A stretch of 64,000 nt of DNA. Origin: Breviolum minutum Mf 1.05b.01 (taxonomy: Eukaryota; Sar; Dinophyceae; Suessiales; Symbiodiniaceae). The position numbers and the translations under genes were made by a program. The notes beneath the pieces are model-generated. The model was not told where the DNA came from. It saw only the letters and a list, made by a program, of their open reading frames with translations, and searched no databases. The stretch spans positions 62,268 through 126,267 of the forward strand of contig DF241069.1 in the NCBI GenBank assembly GCA_000507305.1, written 5' to 3'. Shown here in pieces: positions 1-11,770 of the stretch (its first letter is position 1; every line of letters begins with the position of its first letter).

Positions 1-239
1 CATCGCTGTGATTCTTGTGCGATGTGACAAGCACGTGCGGGATATTCGAAACATCTCGAGAACAGGTCAGTTGCATCCTTGAAAGTAGGAGAGATATTGA
101 CCCAGGGTCAACTGCTGGTGCTGCACTTTGCAATGCTTCATTTGGTCAGGACAAGAGTGGAATAAGATGGACCAATCGCGATTCCATTGTTCGCGGCTTT
201 GGGAGCCCGGTCCAAGGGGTGTTTCCCATCCTGTTTCCG

Positions 240-490
240 TCACTTGTGCCACGTATTGCATTTTCTGTCTCACCCACAGGTGCTGGCCTGTGCTCTGGCC
301 AGCCGGCAGCATTCGAAGTTCATCTCCGTCAGGTTGATACGAAAACTGCTTCAAACCAATGGCGCTTCATTTTCCAGGCTCACCTCTCCATGCCGATGCA
401 CATGTTGATGCAAAACTTGCAGAGATTGTATTTCACAGGGCCACAGTTGAAAGCTAGCTTACCTCTTGAGGACCTTTGCATCTTCCTTTG
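240..490 (+). pseudogene. Unit-start exon relic, copy 1
   Basis: A polypyrimidine tract and acceptor-like cacccacag precede an exon-like stretch that recurs at 11145-11385, 21300-21550, 43980-44244 and 53870-54131. The reading frame is not certain. One frame ends with LKASLPLEDLCIFL and a shared TGA in units 1, 5 and 6; in units 2 and 3 the same stretch is disrupted. A second frame (SRQHSKFIS) is open near the 5' part. No family was recognised. Conservation of the final motif and stop in three copies argues for a once-coding terminal exon. Confidence 0.4.
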
Positions 491-1189
491 ATGGAGCTAC
501 TGCAATGTCAATTTTGGGATGGTGGAGGCCTGTCTACCCCTCCCAGCTGAGACACGAAACTGTGGTGCACACAGAATCAAGCTGAAATCTCGAGACTGAA
601 AATCAAGTTTGGACATCTCCCTCTTTGAGTCAGAAGCTGCTTGAGACAAGAACCAACACAAAGCTGAAAATTTACACTCCATTCTTGCGAGCCTAATGAT
701 CTAGTGCCATGTGAGCCAAGCAAAGGAGGTCTTGGAGGGTCTTAGACCCGTAGGAAGCAAAGTGGAGAAGTGGAGATGAGCAACAGAAAGGTGATTTCGA
801 GACATCTATGTACTTTCATGGCAAACATTTTGGTCTTCTCGCTCAGTTTGGATAAAACAATGGCTTTGGAAGGCCTTTCACTCAGCCTTGTCAAATTCGC
901 TGATATTGGAGATGACCCTTGAATTGGCCGGAGCAAACCAGTCGAGCAGTTTCACACTGAAAATATCTTACTGGCCTTGGGCTGCCGTGAATTTTTCAGC
1001 TGGTGGGAAGAGTGAACTGAAAACATGGGCTTCGGATGGTGGTTTTGACTTGCCCACATCACAGGCAGAAATACTTGGAATCATCACCAATTTTGTTGAT
1101 TCAGCTTTGGGACAGACCCAAAGTTACGACTGAAAGACACCAAGATCTGCTGGGGAAGCCATTCTCTGTGTCAATTTCAACCTCTTGTA

Positions 1190-1290
1190 GTGACTTTTGC
1201 ATAGGCACAAAACAGAACCACGACCCGAGAGACGCCGACTGCACCGGGAACGAATCAGCTATTACTTCCCAATGAACTCTCGCACCCATG
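1190..1290 (+). pseudogene. Exon relic TTTRETPTAPG..LLPNEL
   Basis: This stretch follows a gcatag/gcag acceptor-like site and recurs at about 12095-12185, 22160-22248, 33858-33950 and 55295-55380. The frame reading TTTRETPTAPG and LLPNEL is open in most copies and is also open in the divergent unit 3 copy (TTRDTLTAPG, LLPNELLHP), which ends at a donor-like ttggtatgtg. Unit 4 has a matching donor-like atggtacgtg. Function unknown. Confidence 0.4.
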
Positions 1291-1477
1291 AGTTAGTACG
1301 TGGTAGCCAGCTTTTGCACAGAGTTAAGGACAAGTCATCTAGATGGATGAGAACAAATGAAATCGAAGCACTGAAGGGTTGAAAAGATACATGTAGCTAT
1401 TGGACTCAAAAAACACCTTTCGCACCTACTCACTCAATGAAACTGCTTCCAAATTCCACCTTTGGCACAGTGATCTG

Positions 1478-1568
1478 GAAGCCAAGAAATGCTTACGAAT
1501 GACAGGAATGGCTGGATCTATGATCACTCAGAGAGCTCTATCACACCTTAAGTTTGTTGAGAGATAGG
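1478..1568 (+). pseudogene. Exon relic DLEAKKCLRMTGM
   Basis: The relic follows an acceptor-like ccacctttggcacag. Frame: DLEAKKCLRMTGM, then ITQRALSHLK, then a TAG at a donor-like taggtgg. Copies lie at about 12365-12463, 22450-22530, 34130-34225, 44895-44985 and 54815-54908. Units 1 and 2 read CGA (Arg) at one codon where unit 4 and unit 6 read TGA, a typical decay change. The divergent unit 3 copy reads DLETQKCWLRAGMTG, supporting the frame. Confidence 0.4.
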
Positions 1569-1659
1569 TGGATCCAGGTTTGTCAAGGATTTACACAAAA
1601 GCTTTGTGACTTTTGCCGTCGGAACGGCAGCGTGGCTATCCAAACACCTGCGTACGTAA

Positions 1660-2765
1660 CGCTGACCATCTGCTTGTGAAATCGGACACGAAGTCGCCAT
1701 TTGGAACCAGGTAGAAGAGAAACTGCTTGGGAAAGTACAAAGCCTTCCACGTATCGACGTATGTGGTCTTTTATCTGCCGATCACAAATCATGAGAATGA
1801 TTTCGACTCAAATGCAATTGCACTCCGGGAAAAAGGATGATGCTGGTCCACCATGAGTGCGACTTCACTTCAAAAACATGAAAATGCCGTTTACATCAGC
1901 TTACGATATGTTCCTACACTCAGATTCAAGGGTTCTTCGTGAAAGTTTTGAACAGCTGCCATGAAGTTCAATGATGTTGACCATCTTCGTTTGGAGTTCC
2001 GCACAACGTCCCCATTTGGAACCAGGCAGAAAAAAAACTGCTCGGTGCCACCGTATGGGAAAATAAAAAGCCTTGCATGTAGGTAATTTTCGTATGAGAA
2101 TGACTTCTACTCAAATTCAGACGCTTTCCTGGGAAAAGATGATGCTGGCGGCCACCATGCGCGCGGCATCACTTCAAAACATGAGAAAGGCAGCAACCAC
2201 GTTACCGGACTCGGACACTGGATTTGTTGATAGAATTCCTGGTTCCATCTGACCTAACAGCATTCGTTTACAAGATGTGCTTCTCATCCTCACACGCCTT
2301 CGCTGCTTCCATGTGTCGCACCACATGAAAATGTGCAATCGCGAACCTGCCAATGCAACTTTCATTGAGTCCCTGCAAACAGCTAAAACGCACGAACTGT
2401 CACAGCTGAGTAATGGGACAAAGCGGGCTGATCGTGGAGCAAGTGCCTTCACGCAGGAATGCCTCACCCTTGCAATTTCTTCATGTTTCCCGCCCAGCTA
2501 TATGTGTGGCTATCCGGACATTTGCTGTGACATTGGCCATCTGCGGGTGAAACCCTTCACAGAGTGACCATTTCGAACTGGGTGTGCTGCCACCGTAGGG
2601 AAAACGTGAAGCCTTCCAAATATGTACGCCATTTTCTGCTGGCAAAACAATGATGAGAATCACTTCGACTCAAATTCAATTGCACCCCAGGAAAAAGGAC
2701 AATGCTGGTCCACCATGAGTGGGACATCACTTCAAAACATGAGAAAGGCAGTGGCAAAACCACCG
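1660..2765 (+). repeat. Three-fold sub-repeat inside unit 1
   Basis: Three related stretches follow each other at about 1676-1900, 1990-2215 and 2547-2760. Each begins near an xCACxxxGT..CCATTTGGAACC-like stretch and ends near a gatgctggtccaccatgag / cacttcaaaacatgaga stretch. They look like one ancestral exon pair copied twice. Unit 4 has only two of them, so the number varies between units. Confidence 0.7.
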
Positions 2766-2780
2766 GACTCAGATACTTGA
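2656..2780 (+). pseudogene. Exon relic MLVHHEWDITSKHEK
   Basis: A frame reading LRLKFNCTPGK then MLVHHEWDITSKHEKGS recurs at 13560-13725, 34820-34950, 45255-45370 and 56460-56580. The central-block relative at 28063 reads LRLKSTCNSG..MMLIHHES..EKGSD in the same frame, with gaps of 3 and 18 nt relative to these copies. In the tandem copies a shift of 1 nt follows GLRYL, so they do not continue into the next frame as the central copy does. Confidence 0.45.
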
Positions 2781-3459
2781 CGTGTTGAAAGAGTTTTTGG
2801 TAGCATCCCGCTGAGCATTGTCACATTACAAAATGTTCGTCTCACCCTCATGTCTCCACTCCTCCAGTACCACTAGAAGCGCACGGAAACAAAGTGAAAC
2901 ATATCAAGGCAGCTTTCATTGAGTTCTTGCAAACAGCTAAAAGACACTTGAACTGCAGCAGCTGGTGGACCGGAAAAAGCGTGTGGGTCACGGCGTGAAC
3001 GTCTTCATTAAACGCAACAACACATCAATTGTCCAATCTTATCATACTTTTACAGCTTGCACAGAAGGCATCCCGTGCATTGTTGGAACACGGCCAAATC
3101 CACACTAAGCTGGGTCGGACAGCTGCTCGCACCTTTGATGCAAGCAGTCCCTCAAGAGGGGCAGGTCGTCCTGATGCTTCATGTAGGTATTCGATGATTG
3201 TCGATGGCCACTGCAAAACAATGGTCCAGCAAAATCACGGTGTGTCAGAAGGTATTCATGGTCTTCCATGGCCACTAGAAAACAGCGAGCGACTGGCAAA
3301 ACTACGTGCCTCTACCGTGTCACAACTTTCAGGGGCCTCGTTTTTGGGATTGGCTATCGTTTTCTTAACGGAATATGCCTAGGGGCAAGACACAGGTATG
3401 ATTTTGCTGACTCTCTCAGCAGTTCCAGCACGTGGCCATGAATTTCTTTTAGGTATTAA

Positions 3460-3740
3460 ACGAGCGCCTTCGGCCCATTTTGTTTAATACGTACTAGACG
3501 AGACCCTCTGTTTCATGGGTATCAAACGGTCAACAATTTCTGAAGTAAACGGACAGTAGGGTATTAAACGGGGCATTAAACGATGGGGTTTTGAACGGAA
3601 GGAATCCCTCTGTTTAATAGGGTTACAAACGGGGTATTAAACGATGGGGTATTAAACGGAAGGAATCCCTCTGTTTAATAGGGTATTAAACAGGGTACTA
3701 AACGAAGGTGCTTTCGGCAATGTTTAATAGCCTTAATAAA
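3460..3740. repeat. Minisatellite with gtattaaacg core, unit 1 only
   Basis: About a dozen copies of a (gg)gtattaaacg core alternate with aaggaatccctctgtttaata. The second half is partly the reverse complement of the first (ttaaac / gtttaa), so copies can pair. The corresponding place in units 2, 4 and 5 has no such array, so this is a local expansion in unit 1. Confidence 0.8.
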
Positions 3741-5514
3741 AAATGCGTACCCACGTCAGCTTAAGGCTTTGGTCTGCTGTGATCGGTGGCTTATCTCCTA
3801 TATTTCCCATGCCCTCCCAGGCACGGCCTACCTAACTAGCTTCCTGCCTACATAGCTAGCGGGCTTCAAGTAGATCTATATGTCTTAATATGTCTTATAT
3901 AACTCTTTCCATGTGATGTCTCCTTTGGCTGCGCGTGTTTCCTTACAGTAACATAGTATCTCTGTTTCTTTCCTTACTGCTCGGTCTTACTCCCCTTCAT
4001 TAAAATGCTCTTTGTAAGACGTTCCTTCATGTCCATCGATCTTCCTAGAATTTCTCTGGCTTCGAATCTTTTCCCAAAGCTCCATCTTATCGAGAATTTC
4101 ACAGGACCACAAGTTGTTTGTGGATTTGTTCACATAAGGTATCGTTTTGGTATCGTTTTAGGGTATCATTTTGGCACCTCTACATGTCTCTAAAAATTGC
4201 AATAAAAATAATTGGTAGCGGCTATGCAAAAGCAAGGGGCATTGTCTTGAGGATTAAGTAGCGCTTTCTCGGGCAATGTGAGTTATACAGATGCATGATC
4301 CAATGCAAATATGAAAGCGCTGGATTTTGCTTCTGGCAGTGAATTGATCAATCTCTGCAAAGAAGCTGGCATGTACTTTTTGAAGGACGCATGGGGTTAA
4401 GTCTTGCGCGAGTGTGCACACCAGGCTGCAGGTCGTTTCCCAGCCTGCTAATTTGACACCTGACAACCAAGTCAGCGTCGCTCAGGCCACTGCATTTAAC
4501 CGCTCAGGCCACTGCATTCCTTAAGGCTCCAGAATAAATGCCCCAGCCTGCCAATTTGACACCCCAGCCTGCCAATTTGACGCCTGACGACCAATGTGTG
4601 ACGTTACACATTTTGGCAGAAAAATGGTGAAAGGTCCTGATGCGCAGTCCATCCTTTAGGACTCATCAGAGGCAGCCATACATCAGAAACTCTTAGCTTT
4701 GCCGGACTCTTTGGCTTCCTGGTGCACACATTTTCTGCATAAACTCCTCTCCATTCTGTCTTGAAAGATATAATTTAAGTTGGAGTCACGCGATAAGCTT
4801 CGTTTTCAGGTGCTGTCGAGGTCGATGAAACTCTTTTGATCTCAAAAATCTGAAGCATGGCAAGAACATGCAGTCGCTGGAGCTATGGCCCACTCTCATG
4901 GCAGTGGCGGCACACATAGACATGCCTGGCAGGTGCAACATTGTCCTTCATTTGGCTGCATAAGCAGGCATTCAACGGCGACTGCAAATCAGAATAGTTT
5001 AGGGTCACATAATAAACTGCGGTGGGGACTCTTCAATCCTACTGATGAGTCCGCGCCTCTATCAAATGAACTCGATGGAGTGTTGCTCAAAATCGCACTG
5101 GTGGGTACAATGGTGAGTGCGCGCCCCCTGGTGGGTAGACGCCTTGACGATTTCAAGAGGATTTGGAATTTGGACTTCCAGCTGCAGAATAAAAGCAGGT
5201 CGCCCTGCCCCAGCCTGTGAATGGAGTCACAGCAACAATCATAAGTAAACATCCAGAGCATTGAAACAGCCTTTGAAAGTTGAAGAGTCGATGGACATGA
5301 CAATGCCAATGTCGTCCCCGTTTGTTCCCAGTGCCAGACCTTCAGAAGGTAGCGGAAGGACGTGTTGATAAGTTGTCGAGAAGTGACAAACTGAGGTACT
5401 TCGCTTCCGCATTGATATGCGTCAGTGTTTGTCCCTTCTGAAAGGTGATCACTTTACTCGACACCAACAGTTAAAAGTTGATGATATGACATTCACCCTG
5501 TCACTCAAAACTGC

Positions 5515-5829
5515 ATGGGCGTTAGTTACAAATCTTGGCAAAAAAAATGCGGAAAGATTGGTGAGGAGGCTCTGATTCGCAGTTTGTCCCTTTGGACTCG
5601 TCAGAAGCAGCCAGTCATCTTCTACCAGAAACTCTTGACTTTTTGGGGCTCTGTGGCTTCCTGGTGCTCACAGTTTCTGCATAAACTCCTCTCCTTTTCT
5701 GCCTTGAAATATGTAATTTGGAGTCACAGAATAGTTTGGTGTGTGGCCCAAAGGCAGGCAGATCACGAAGGACCCCGTACCTCGACGTCGACTATGATGG
5801 CCAAAAAAGACAACTTGTTAACTTGTTGA
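5515..5829 (+). pseudogene. Related relic SWQKKCGKIGEEALIRSL, unit 1
   Basis: A 104-codon open frame in the same module as 35732-35968 but with different local indels: SWQKKCGKIGEEALIRSL then VIFYQKLLTFWGSVASW. The unit 5 copy (46070-46390) reads SWQKTCGKIGEEVL, so this variant is shared by two units. It may be an alternative frame produced by decay of the WSVAQN exon. Product unknown. Confidence 0.3.
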
Positions 5830-6919
5830 TGTCATCGGTGATCATGGAATCCTCATCAATCGACACCCGTCTCTATGTCAACATAACAGGCATCACTTAC
5901 TCATCACTCAAAGTCCTCACTGCCAAAGTTCGTTCTGTCCGCCCTTGAAGCTCTCGTTTCAATCTCATTTCTCAATGTTTAAGAACATTTCACACCTGAT
6001 GATCTCGTTTTCAAACCCTGAAGGGCAACATTTTCCAAAGATGACACACATGAGGACCTATCTCGTTTTTGGAGTCCCCCCACCTCATGCTCATCTCTTC
6101 TTGCATACCAAAGATACTACTTTTCATCTTCCTAAACAAATGCAGTTGCTGAGGTGATGTCGAGGTCACTTCATGGGAGAGACTTCGCAACAGGGCGATT
6201 TGGACTTAAGGCTGCACAAGAAAAGCAGGTCGCTGTGCCCCAGTCTGCCACTTTCACACCTGACGACCAATGTGTGACGCTACACATTTTGGCAGAAAAA
6301 ATGGTTACTGTAAAGGTCCTGATGCGCTGCCAGTCCCTTGATTTAGTATGACACTAAAGTTAGCAAGATCATGGAGGACCCCGTACCTCACTTCAATCTC
6401 ACTCGTTTCTCAATGCTTGACAACATTTCAGACGTGATTGTCTCATTTTGCAAAGGTGACACTCGTGAGGACCATTGAGGACCTATCTCCTTTTTGGAGT
6501 CCCCACCTCCTTCTGATCTGGTTTTGGAGGCAAAACTATTCCTGCAAACTTGCCTGCCGGCAATGCTACTTTGCATCTTCATAAGAAATGCAGTTGCTTA
6601 CATACCTTTTGGCAACGGACACTTTGCAATGTCAACGGAATGCATTCCAGCCAGAAACTTACTTAAACTTGTGCGTCCTTTTGGGAATGAACAACTTGTG
6701 AAAGAGCAGTGGTAGAGCGTTGATAAAAACAGAGAAGCCCAGGTGATTGAAAATTTGCCCTCAGGCTGATCTCAAGCACAGGGGGGTGGAACATCTGGCT
6801 TGGCTGACCCCACAATCAAAACAGCACTTCAAGACGATGAAGGATCTCTCTTACAAATAACCGGCCCTTTGCATCCCTTTGCGAAGTGTTGAAGAGTCTT
6901 CCAAAAGATCCATGCCTCT

Positions 6920-7036
6920 GCTCAATTGATTGCACTGACCACTGATCTGCCAGGAACTGCTGATGGACACCCGAACATGGTGCAAGCCATCATTCGGTCA
7001 CTTGCATCTTGGCGAATCAAGACCCTTTTAGGATGA
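6920..7036 (+). pseudogene. Exon relic LTTDLPGTADG...RIKTLLG
   Basis: One frame reads LTTDLPGTADGHPNMVQA, RSLASWRIKTLLG before TGA. The same frame and stop are kept at 39500-39616 (unit 4) and 49805-49918 (unit 5). It is degraded at 17440-17505 and 59760-59850. The frame at 58857-59072 ends KTILG at the same stop. A shared stop in four copies supports a terminal or decayed exon. An acceptor-like cgatccag precedes it in units 4 and 5. Confidence 0.4.
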
Positions 7037-7219
7037 GTCAAGGAGATTGGAGTTTGGGAGGGTTGCTCGCTCGAACTTTGGATGCTACAAGGAGGCACCC
7101 GTCACATCTTGCTACCTCTTGATGCAGCTGTCTTTCGCTTAAAATTTTCTGAGACAGTGGGCATAGCTGCATAGCCTTTCCCAAGCGAGTCACCATGGTG
7201 CAACACCAACGCTTATACC

Positions 7220-7442
7220 TGAGATGAACCTACCAGAGCCCCAACAACGCGGCAACAGCAAGCTCGCATAGGAATAGAAGAACACAACCGACTCAAAGGT
7301 TTGGGTGCATAACAGGTGTTCTTTTCATGTCGTTTTCCTCTGCAATACAGCTTTGAAGCAGCAAAGAACAGTGGCACTGTGAACGTGTCTCGCGAAAATC
7401 TCAACAGCACCGAAATCCGAGTCTTACAAAGGGTAAACAAAT
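7220..7442 (+). pseudogene. Exon relic RQQQALIGMEKHNRLKDLG
   Basis: Frames reading APTTRQQQALIGMEKHNRLK, DLGAQ and then YRFEAA..SGTVNVSRENLNS recur at 17690-17860, 39745-39925, 50105-50335, 59195-59338 and 60070-60290. Several copies have stops in the middle. The downstream part aligns with the central relative at 33390-33430. Unit 6 has it twice, a full extra module. Charged, glutamine-rich composition suggests helices. Not identified. Confidence 0.38.
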
Positions 7443-7740
7443 GAGTTGCTGTAGAATTCAAGTTGCACCTGGTGGTTCAAGGAGTTTCAGCGAACCCTGG
7501 CAGTGAGTTTAGTTGCATTCTCTCAGTTTCTTGAGGGAGACCGGCAAAGCTTTGCTCACAAGCCTGAACAGAACCAGCTTCCAAGTGCAACCTATAGGTG
7601 CGCTATATGAAGGAACGAATTTCCTGACCTTCCGGGTTTTTTCCAAACAATCCCAGGGATGGAAGATCGAAAATAGAAAGCCGTTTGCCAACGTTTTGTG
7701 ATGTGATTTAGAATTTTCAACAAGAGCTCTAAGGCACAAT

Positions 7741-7893
7741 CATGTTCCGCAAGCAGGAGGTTCGTCCCAAAAGCGGCGCATGGTCAAAAGTGCCTTCCCT
7801 CCACATCTACATTGCGTGCAATGCCATTCAAGACATGTCCAGGTATGGTTTGGGAGGGCCAGGCATCCTGGACCCTTTGGAACTAGCCAGCTA
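7741..7893 (+). pseudogene. Exon relic YIACNAI..RYGLGGPGILDP
   Basis: This copy reads MFRKQEVRPKSGAWSKVPS, then YIACNAIQDMSRYGLGGPG, ILDPLEL before TAG. Copies lie at 18037, 37074, 40514, 50645 and 60495. In four of them a 4-nt insertion before YIACNA shifts the first half out of frame. The second half stays open to a shared TAA after SKAKTIFN-like residues. A gtatgg donor-like site (cccag|gtatgg) lies in the middle, so the exon could instead end there with CMQCHSRH. The frame is undecided. Confidence 0.38.
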
Positions 7894-7986
7894 GCACCTC
7901 AAATGAGACAGCTTCCTACTATGAGCAAAGCGAACACCATCTGCAACTAACGGACTAACGTGTCCTTACCTTAAGGCACTCAGAAC

Positions 7987-8241
7987 ATGACTTTTTCCAC
8001 ACCTCCTCGATGTTTTTTGGCACGTAAAGAATGCTTTGCCTATGATACAGTGAGCTGGAAGCTCCTTGCTGGCACTTTTCGCACAAATCTCTCTCAGGTG
8101 AGACTGGAAACTTCCATACCTGGTGGGGTTGCGGGCCAAGGATTCACTAAAGCGCCAGGCGTGATGAAATCGAAGACTCGATTTTCTCTGGCACAAGGAG
8201 ATAAGATTCAGAATTTCGAAATGCGGCGTAGAGTAAGCTAA
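7987..8241 (+). pseudogene. Exon relic GGVAGQGFTKAPGVM
   Basis: An 84-codon open frame with PGGVAGQGFTKAPGVMK, KTRFSLAQGDKIQNFEMRR before TAA. Copies at 18510-18765, 40740-40985, 50850-51060 and 60735-60985 keep VAG.GFTKA and the KTRFSLAQ.(D/N)EIQ segment in the same frame. Unit 4 and unit 6 share an extra ANTNGWEG-like piece, showing common descent of those two. Unit 5 (51011-51216) keeps the last part. Not identified. Confidence 0.4.
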
Positions 8242-9589
8242 AAATTTGTTGCTGGCCCATGTCTGAGCAATTTCATGGAGCACAGACAGTTCCGGAACGA
8301 GCCATTTGCCTTTTTATGGAAATGAGATTCAGAATTTCAACATGCGGCACAGAATCTTTTGCCACAGAAAAGAGGAGGTTCGGCCCAAAAATGTCAAATG
8401 CTCTAGATTGCCATGATTCCAGACACCTCTACAAACCATCTGCTGGATCTTGCCTTCACAAACCGGGACATACAAAAGACGAGGGATGAAACTACAGACT
8501 AGCAGTTCCTCACTTAAAACTACAGATGAAACTTGTAGGCCTTCTCAGGTGTCCTCTGGAAGACCGGGCATTGGGCAAAAACGCGTCTGACTAATGGTTC
8601 TTCACTTCAAGCTACGCAACGGAGTTTTTCCACACCTCCATTTCCTTTGGCTGAAGGACCATGCTTTGCCTAGTGTAGTGTGAGCTGGAAATTCGTTGCA
8701 GGCTCTTTTCTGAGAGATTTCATGGAGCAACGACAGTTGTGGAATGAGCCACTTGCCGTGACATTACTTTTCAGCCGTGCCAAAGTCATCTTATTTTCAA
8801 CAGAATTCAGCAGTGTAACTGAAGTCAGACAATTACTTTCTGAGGGGCCAATCTAAAATCATGGAAGCGTCTGAGAAACGATGATGCTTTTCCAAACAAT
8901 CCACGATTGGAGATCCAAACTTGAAACCCCCAAAAAGGGGCACACAATTTAATGCCATTATTCATGAAAAGTGCCATTGTACAAGTTCTCAGGTGTCCTC
9001 TGGGAGGCCGAGCCTTGGGCAAAAACACGTCTGACTGTCTGATGTTCCTCACCTGAAGCTACACAGCCTGAGTTTTTCCACACCTCCAATTTCGTTTGCA
9101 CGGGGTCAACGCTTTGACTCTTGCAAAGTGAGCCCACAGTGAAAGCGGTGGGATTCCAAATGGGATTCTAAGAAAGCACGGTGTGGCAGATAACTTCATG
9201 TTTCGCATTTCTGCATGTCTGGCAGCGTGCTTTGCAACCACATCCATAGCCCTGAAAAAGGCTGCTGTGCACTGGACGGAAGCTGCGGAATGAACCACTT
9301 TCAATGGCCCGACCTTTCAGCCGTGCCAAAATCATCTTTTTTTCCGGGCAACTCTTTGACTATTGCAAAGTGAGGGGAAATTTGTTGTATAGGCATTTAC
9401 TTAAAAGGGAAATTCACTATGGCAGCACTATGGCAGCTGTGGGTGGAGCCATTTGCATGACCTTTCTGAACCACAACGTAGGGTTTCATGCACTTTGCCA
9501 CCAAAACATCTACAGTAGATCGTCTAGACGTTCTCAGGAAGGGTCGTAGACTCCCTAGACTCACCGTAGCTTCCAAAGTGCCTACCATC

Positions 9590-9757
9590 ATGGCAGATTA
9601 TTGCTCTTCATGGCTGAACGGAAAGCGACCTGCAAAGAGGCGTGAAAGTAAGATTTGATTGATCATCGCGCACTCCTTGGACAGCTTCATACGATCACAA
9701 CTGCCAGCTTGGAAGAGCGACATGGCCGAGGTTGAGATTGGAAAGCAGTGAAATATG
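9590..9757 (+). pseudogene. End-of-unit exon relic SSWLNGKRPAKRRE
   Basis: The frame reads MADYCSSWLNGKRPAKRRES, has TGA, then LIIAHSLDSFIRSQLPAWKS and DMAEVEIGKQ before TGA. Copies lie at 19945-20115, 42480-42651, 52318-52490 and 62085-62255; the divergent unit 3 copy (22740-22890) reads SSWHFIGKRPSKRRE with a 3-nt insertion. At the first TGA, unit 4 has CGA instead. A competing ATG frame in unit 2 (19936-20214, 92 codons, SLEERHGRERAWKAEK) is also open, so the frame is likely but not certain. Confidence 0.42.
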
Positions 9758-9849
9758 TGACAGAAATTGAGAACCATTCTATACAACTCCACAAATGCTC
9801 TGACATTAAAAAGCAAGAGTATGACCAAACCGGAACCTCGAACCCAAAT

Positions 9850-10400
9850 ATGCACAAAATATCATAATGTTGTTTCTTTGAGTTTGGTTCTTCATCCAAT
9901 CAAGCTCTTCAAACTTGGCATGGTCTCTGAATTTATTCGTGATTGTCTGAGCAGACTTCAGTCCGAATTACCTACTTTCTTCAGATTCTTGGGTGTACTT
10001 TTAACATACTTGAACAAGGTTACATTCCAACAAGTCATCACAACGTGCACATGTGTTGCCAAATTTCCAAATAAAAAGATTTAACCCGGCCCTGGCACAG
10101 ACCCCAAATGGCTATACAGCTATGCGAAGCAAAACAAACATCCAAACCTCATGAAATTCCTCGGAAAACACCCATCGGTGCATGATCTCAGGAAGGATAA
10201 TAAACAAAAACAATCTGGAAGTTTCATGTTGATATCATCCAAATCTGATTCCACGTACTGTACCATCATTCATCTCAATTCTGCAAAGATTTGATTCGAC
10301 ACATCTAGGTAGAATAAATAAAACCATCTCAATGTTCAGAGATTAGAGATTTGACTCCATGCTCACATGATTCACCTCTTTGATGTAATTTTGTTCAAGT
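9850..10400. other. A/T-rich unit tail without clear exon
   Basis: The tail of each unit after the last exon relic is A/T-rich and has no persuasive frame: 9850-10400, 20215-20630, 22950-23400, 42700-43260, 52550-53090, 62290-62780. It carries words shared by all units such as ccaaatctgattccaca and gcaaagatttgattcgaca. It may be the 3' flank or intergenic spacer of the ancestral gene. Confidence 0.5.
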
Positions 10401-10414
10401 AGTACATTCAGCAC

Positions 10415-10448
10415 CAAGAGGCAGCAGCAGCAGCAGCGATTTTTTTTC
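10415..10448 (+). repeat. CAG microsatellite in the unit tail
   Basis: A (CAG)5-type run followed by a T run lies about 430 bp before the next landmark. The same place carries cag runs of different length at about 20645-20665, 43280-43300, 53110-53130 and 62803-62818. Confidence 0.8.
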
Positions 10449-11770
10449 CTTCGCCACATTCTCCTGCAGTGCTCCCTGGCAAGGATCGCCAACCCTGCTC
10501 TGCAATCAGCATGGCAGGAATGTCAACTTGTTCCCCAAGGGTAGCGTCATGTTAATACAAAGGCTTCTAAATTTTCTGCTAGAACTCATCAACGCATTGT
10601 TTTTACACTGGCGACCGGTCGGAACTTCCACCTTTCTCGACATCAAGTCTGATGCAGCAATGCAGCAACGTTTCAACCGGCGTGCTAGATCATGAATCTT
10701 CGAATGAATAAGCGATGTTGGACTCTGCCTTTACGCCAAAGGTCAGGTCCAACTTCTGCAAGCATGATGGGACCCCAGTCTTGCACCTCATTGCATTAAA
10801 AAAAGAGGCTGTGAGACGATTTGGCACCATGCCAATGTTTGTCAAAGGGCTGTCACAGGCATGCATCGCTGTGATTCTTGTGTGATCTGACAAGCATGTG
10901 CCGGATATGCGAAACATCTCCAAAACAGGTCAGTTCCATCCGTGCATTGGAAGTGGGACAAATTGACGGAGGGTCAAGTGCTGGTGCTGCACTTTGCAAT
11001 ACTTCATTTGGTCAGGACAAGAGTGGAATAAGATGGACCTATCGTCATTCCATTGTTCATGGTTGGCTCTACTTGCCTTGTCCAAGGGGTGCGTCCCATC
11101 CTCTTTGCCCGACATATGCCACGAATTGGCATTTTCTGTCTCACCCATAAATGCTGCCATGTGCTCTTGCCAGCCGGCAGCATTCGAAGTTCATCTCTCG
11201 TCAGTCGGTACGAAGACTGCTTCAAACCAACGGCGCTTCATTTTCCAGGCTCACCTCTTCGACCATCCGGATCTGCTTCTGTGCTTTTAGGACCGTGCCG
11301 AAGCACATGTTGATGCAAAACTGGCAGAAATTGTATTTCACAGTTGCAAACTGGCTTACCTTGTGAGGACCTTTGCATCTTTCTTTGATGGGGCTACTGA
11401 AATGTCAATTTTGGGATGGTGGAGGCCGGTGCACCCTTCCCAGCTGAGACACGAAACTGTGGTGCATACAGAATCAAGCTGAAATCTCCAGACTGAAAAT
11501 CAAGTTTGGAGATCTCCCTGAGTCAGAAGCTGCTTGAAACAAGAACCCACATAGAGCTGAAAATTTCCACTCCGTTCCTGCAAGCCTTGTGAATCTAGTG
11601 CCTACTGAACGTGGGCCAAGCAAAAGAGGTCTTGGAGGGTCTTATAACTTTGGGAATACGAAGTGGCGATGAGCAACAGAAAGGTGATTTCAAGACACCT
11701 GTTTTCATGGCAAACATGTTGGTCTTCTCGCTCTGTTTGAAGAAAACAATGGTGTTGGAAGGTCTTTCAC

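Larger units (their letters stand above)
1..10863 (+). repeat. Array unit 1 (about 10.9 kb)
   Basis: This is the first unit of a head-to-tail array. It starts with the landmark catcgctgtgattcttg, which recurs at 10864, 21106, 43708, 53593 and 63246. Modules in order are: unit-start exon relic (240-490), exon relics with acceptor-like sites (970-1565), a block present three times (1660-2760), further relics (2870-3190), a minisatellite found only here (3460-3740), and relics at 5515-5830, 6490-7040, 7240-7450, 7741-7890, 7987-8240, 8600-8915 and 9590-9757. A CAG run lies near 10420. The first 300 bp and 7966-8520 are closest to unit 5; the last ~600 bp are closest to the end of unit 6. No intact gene was recognised. 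Confidence 0.88.
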
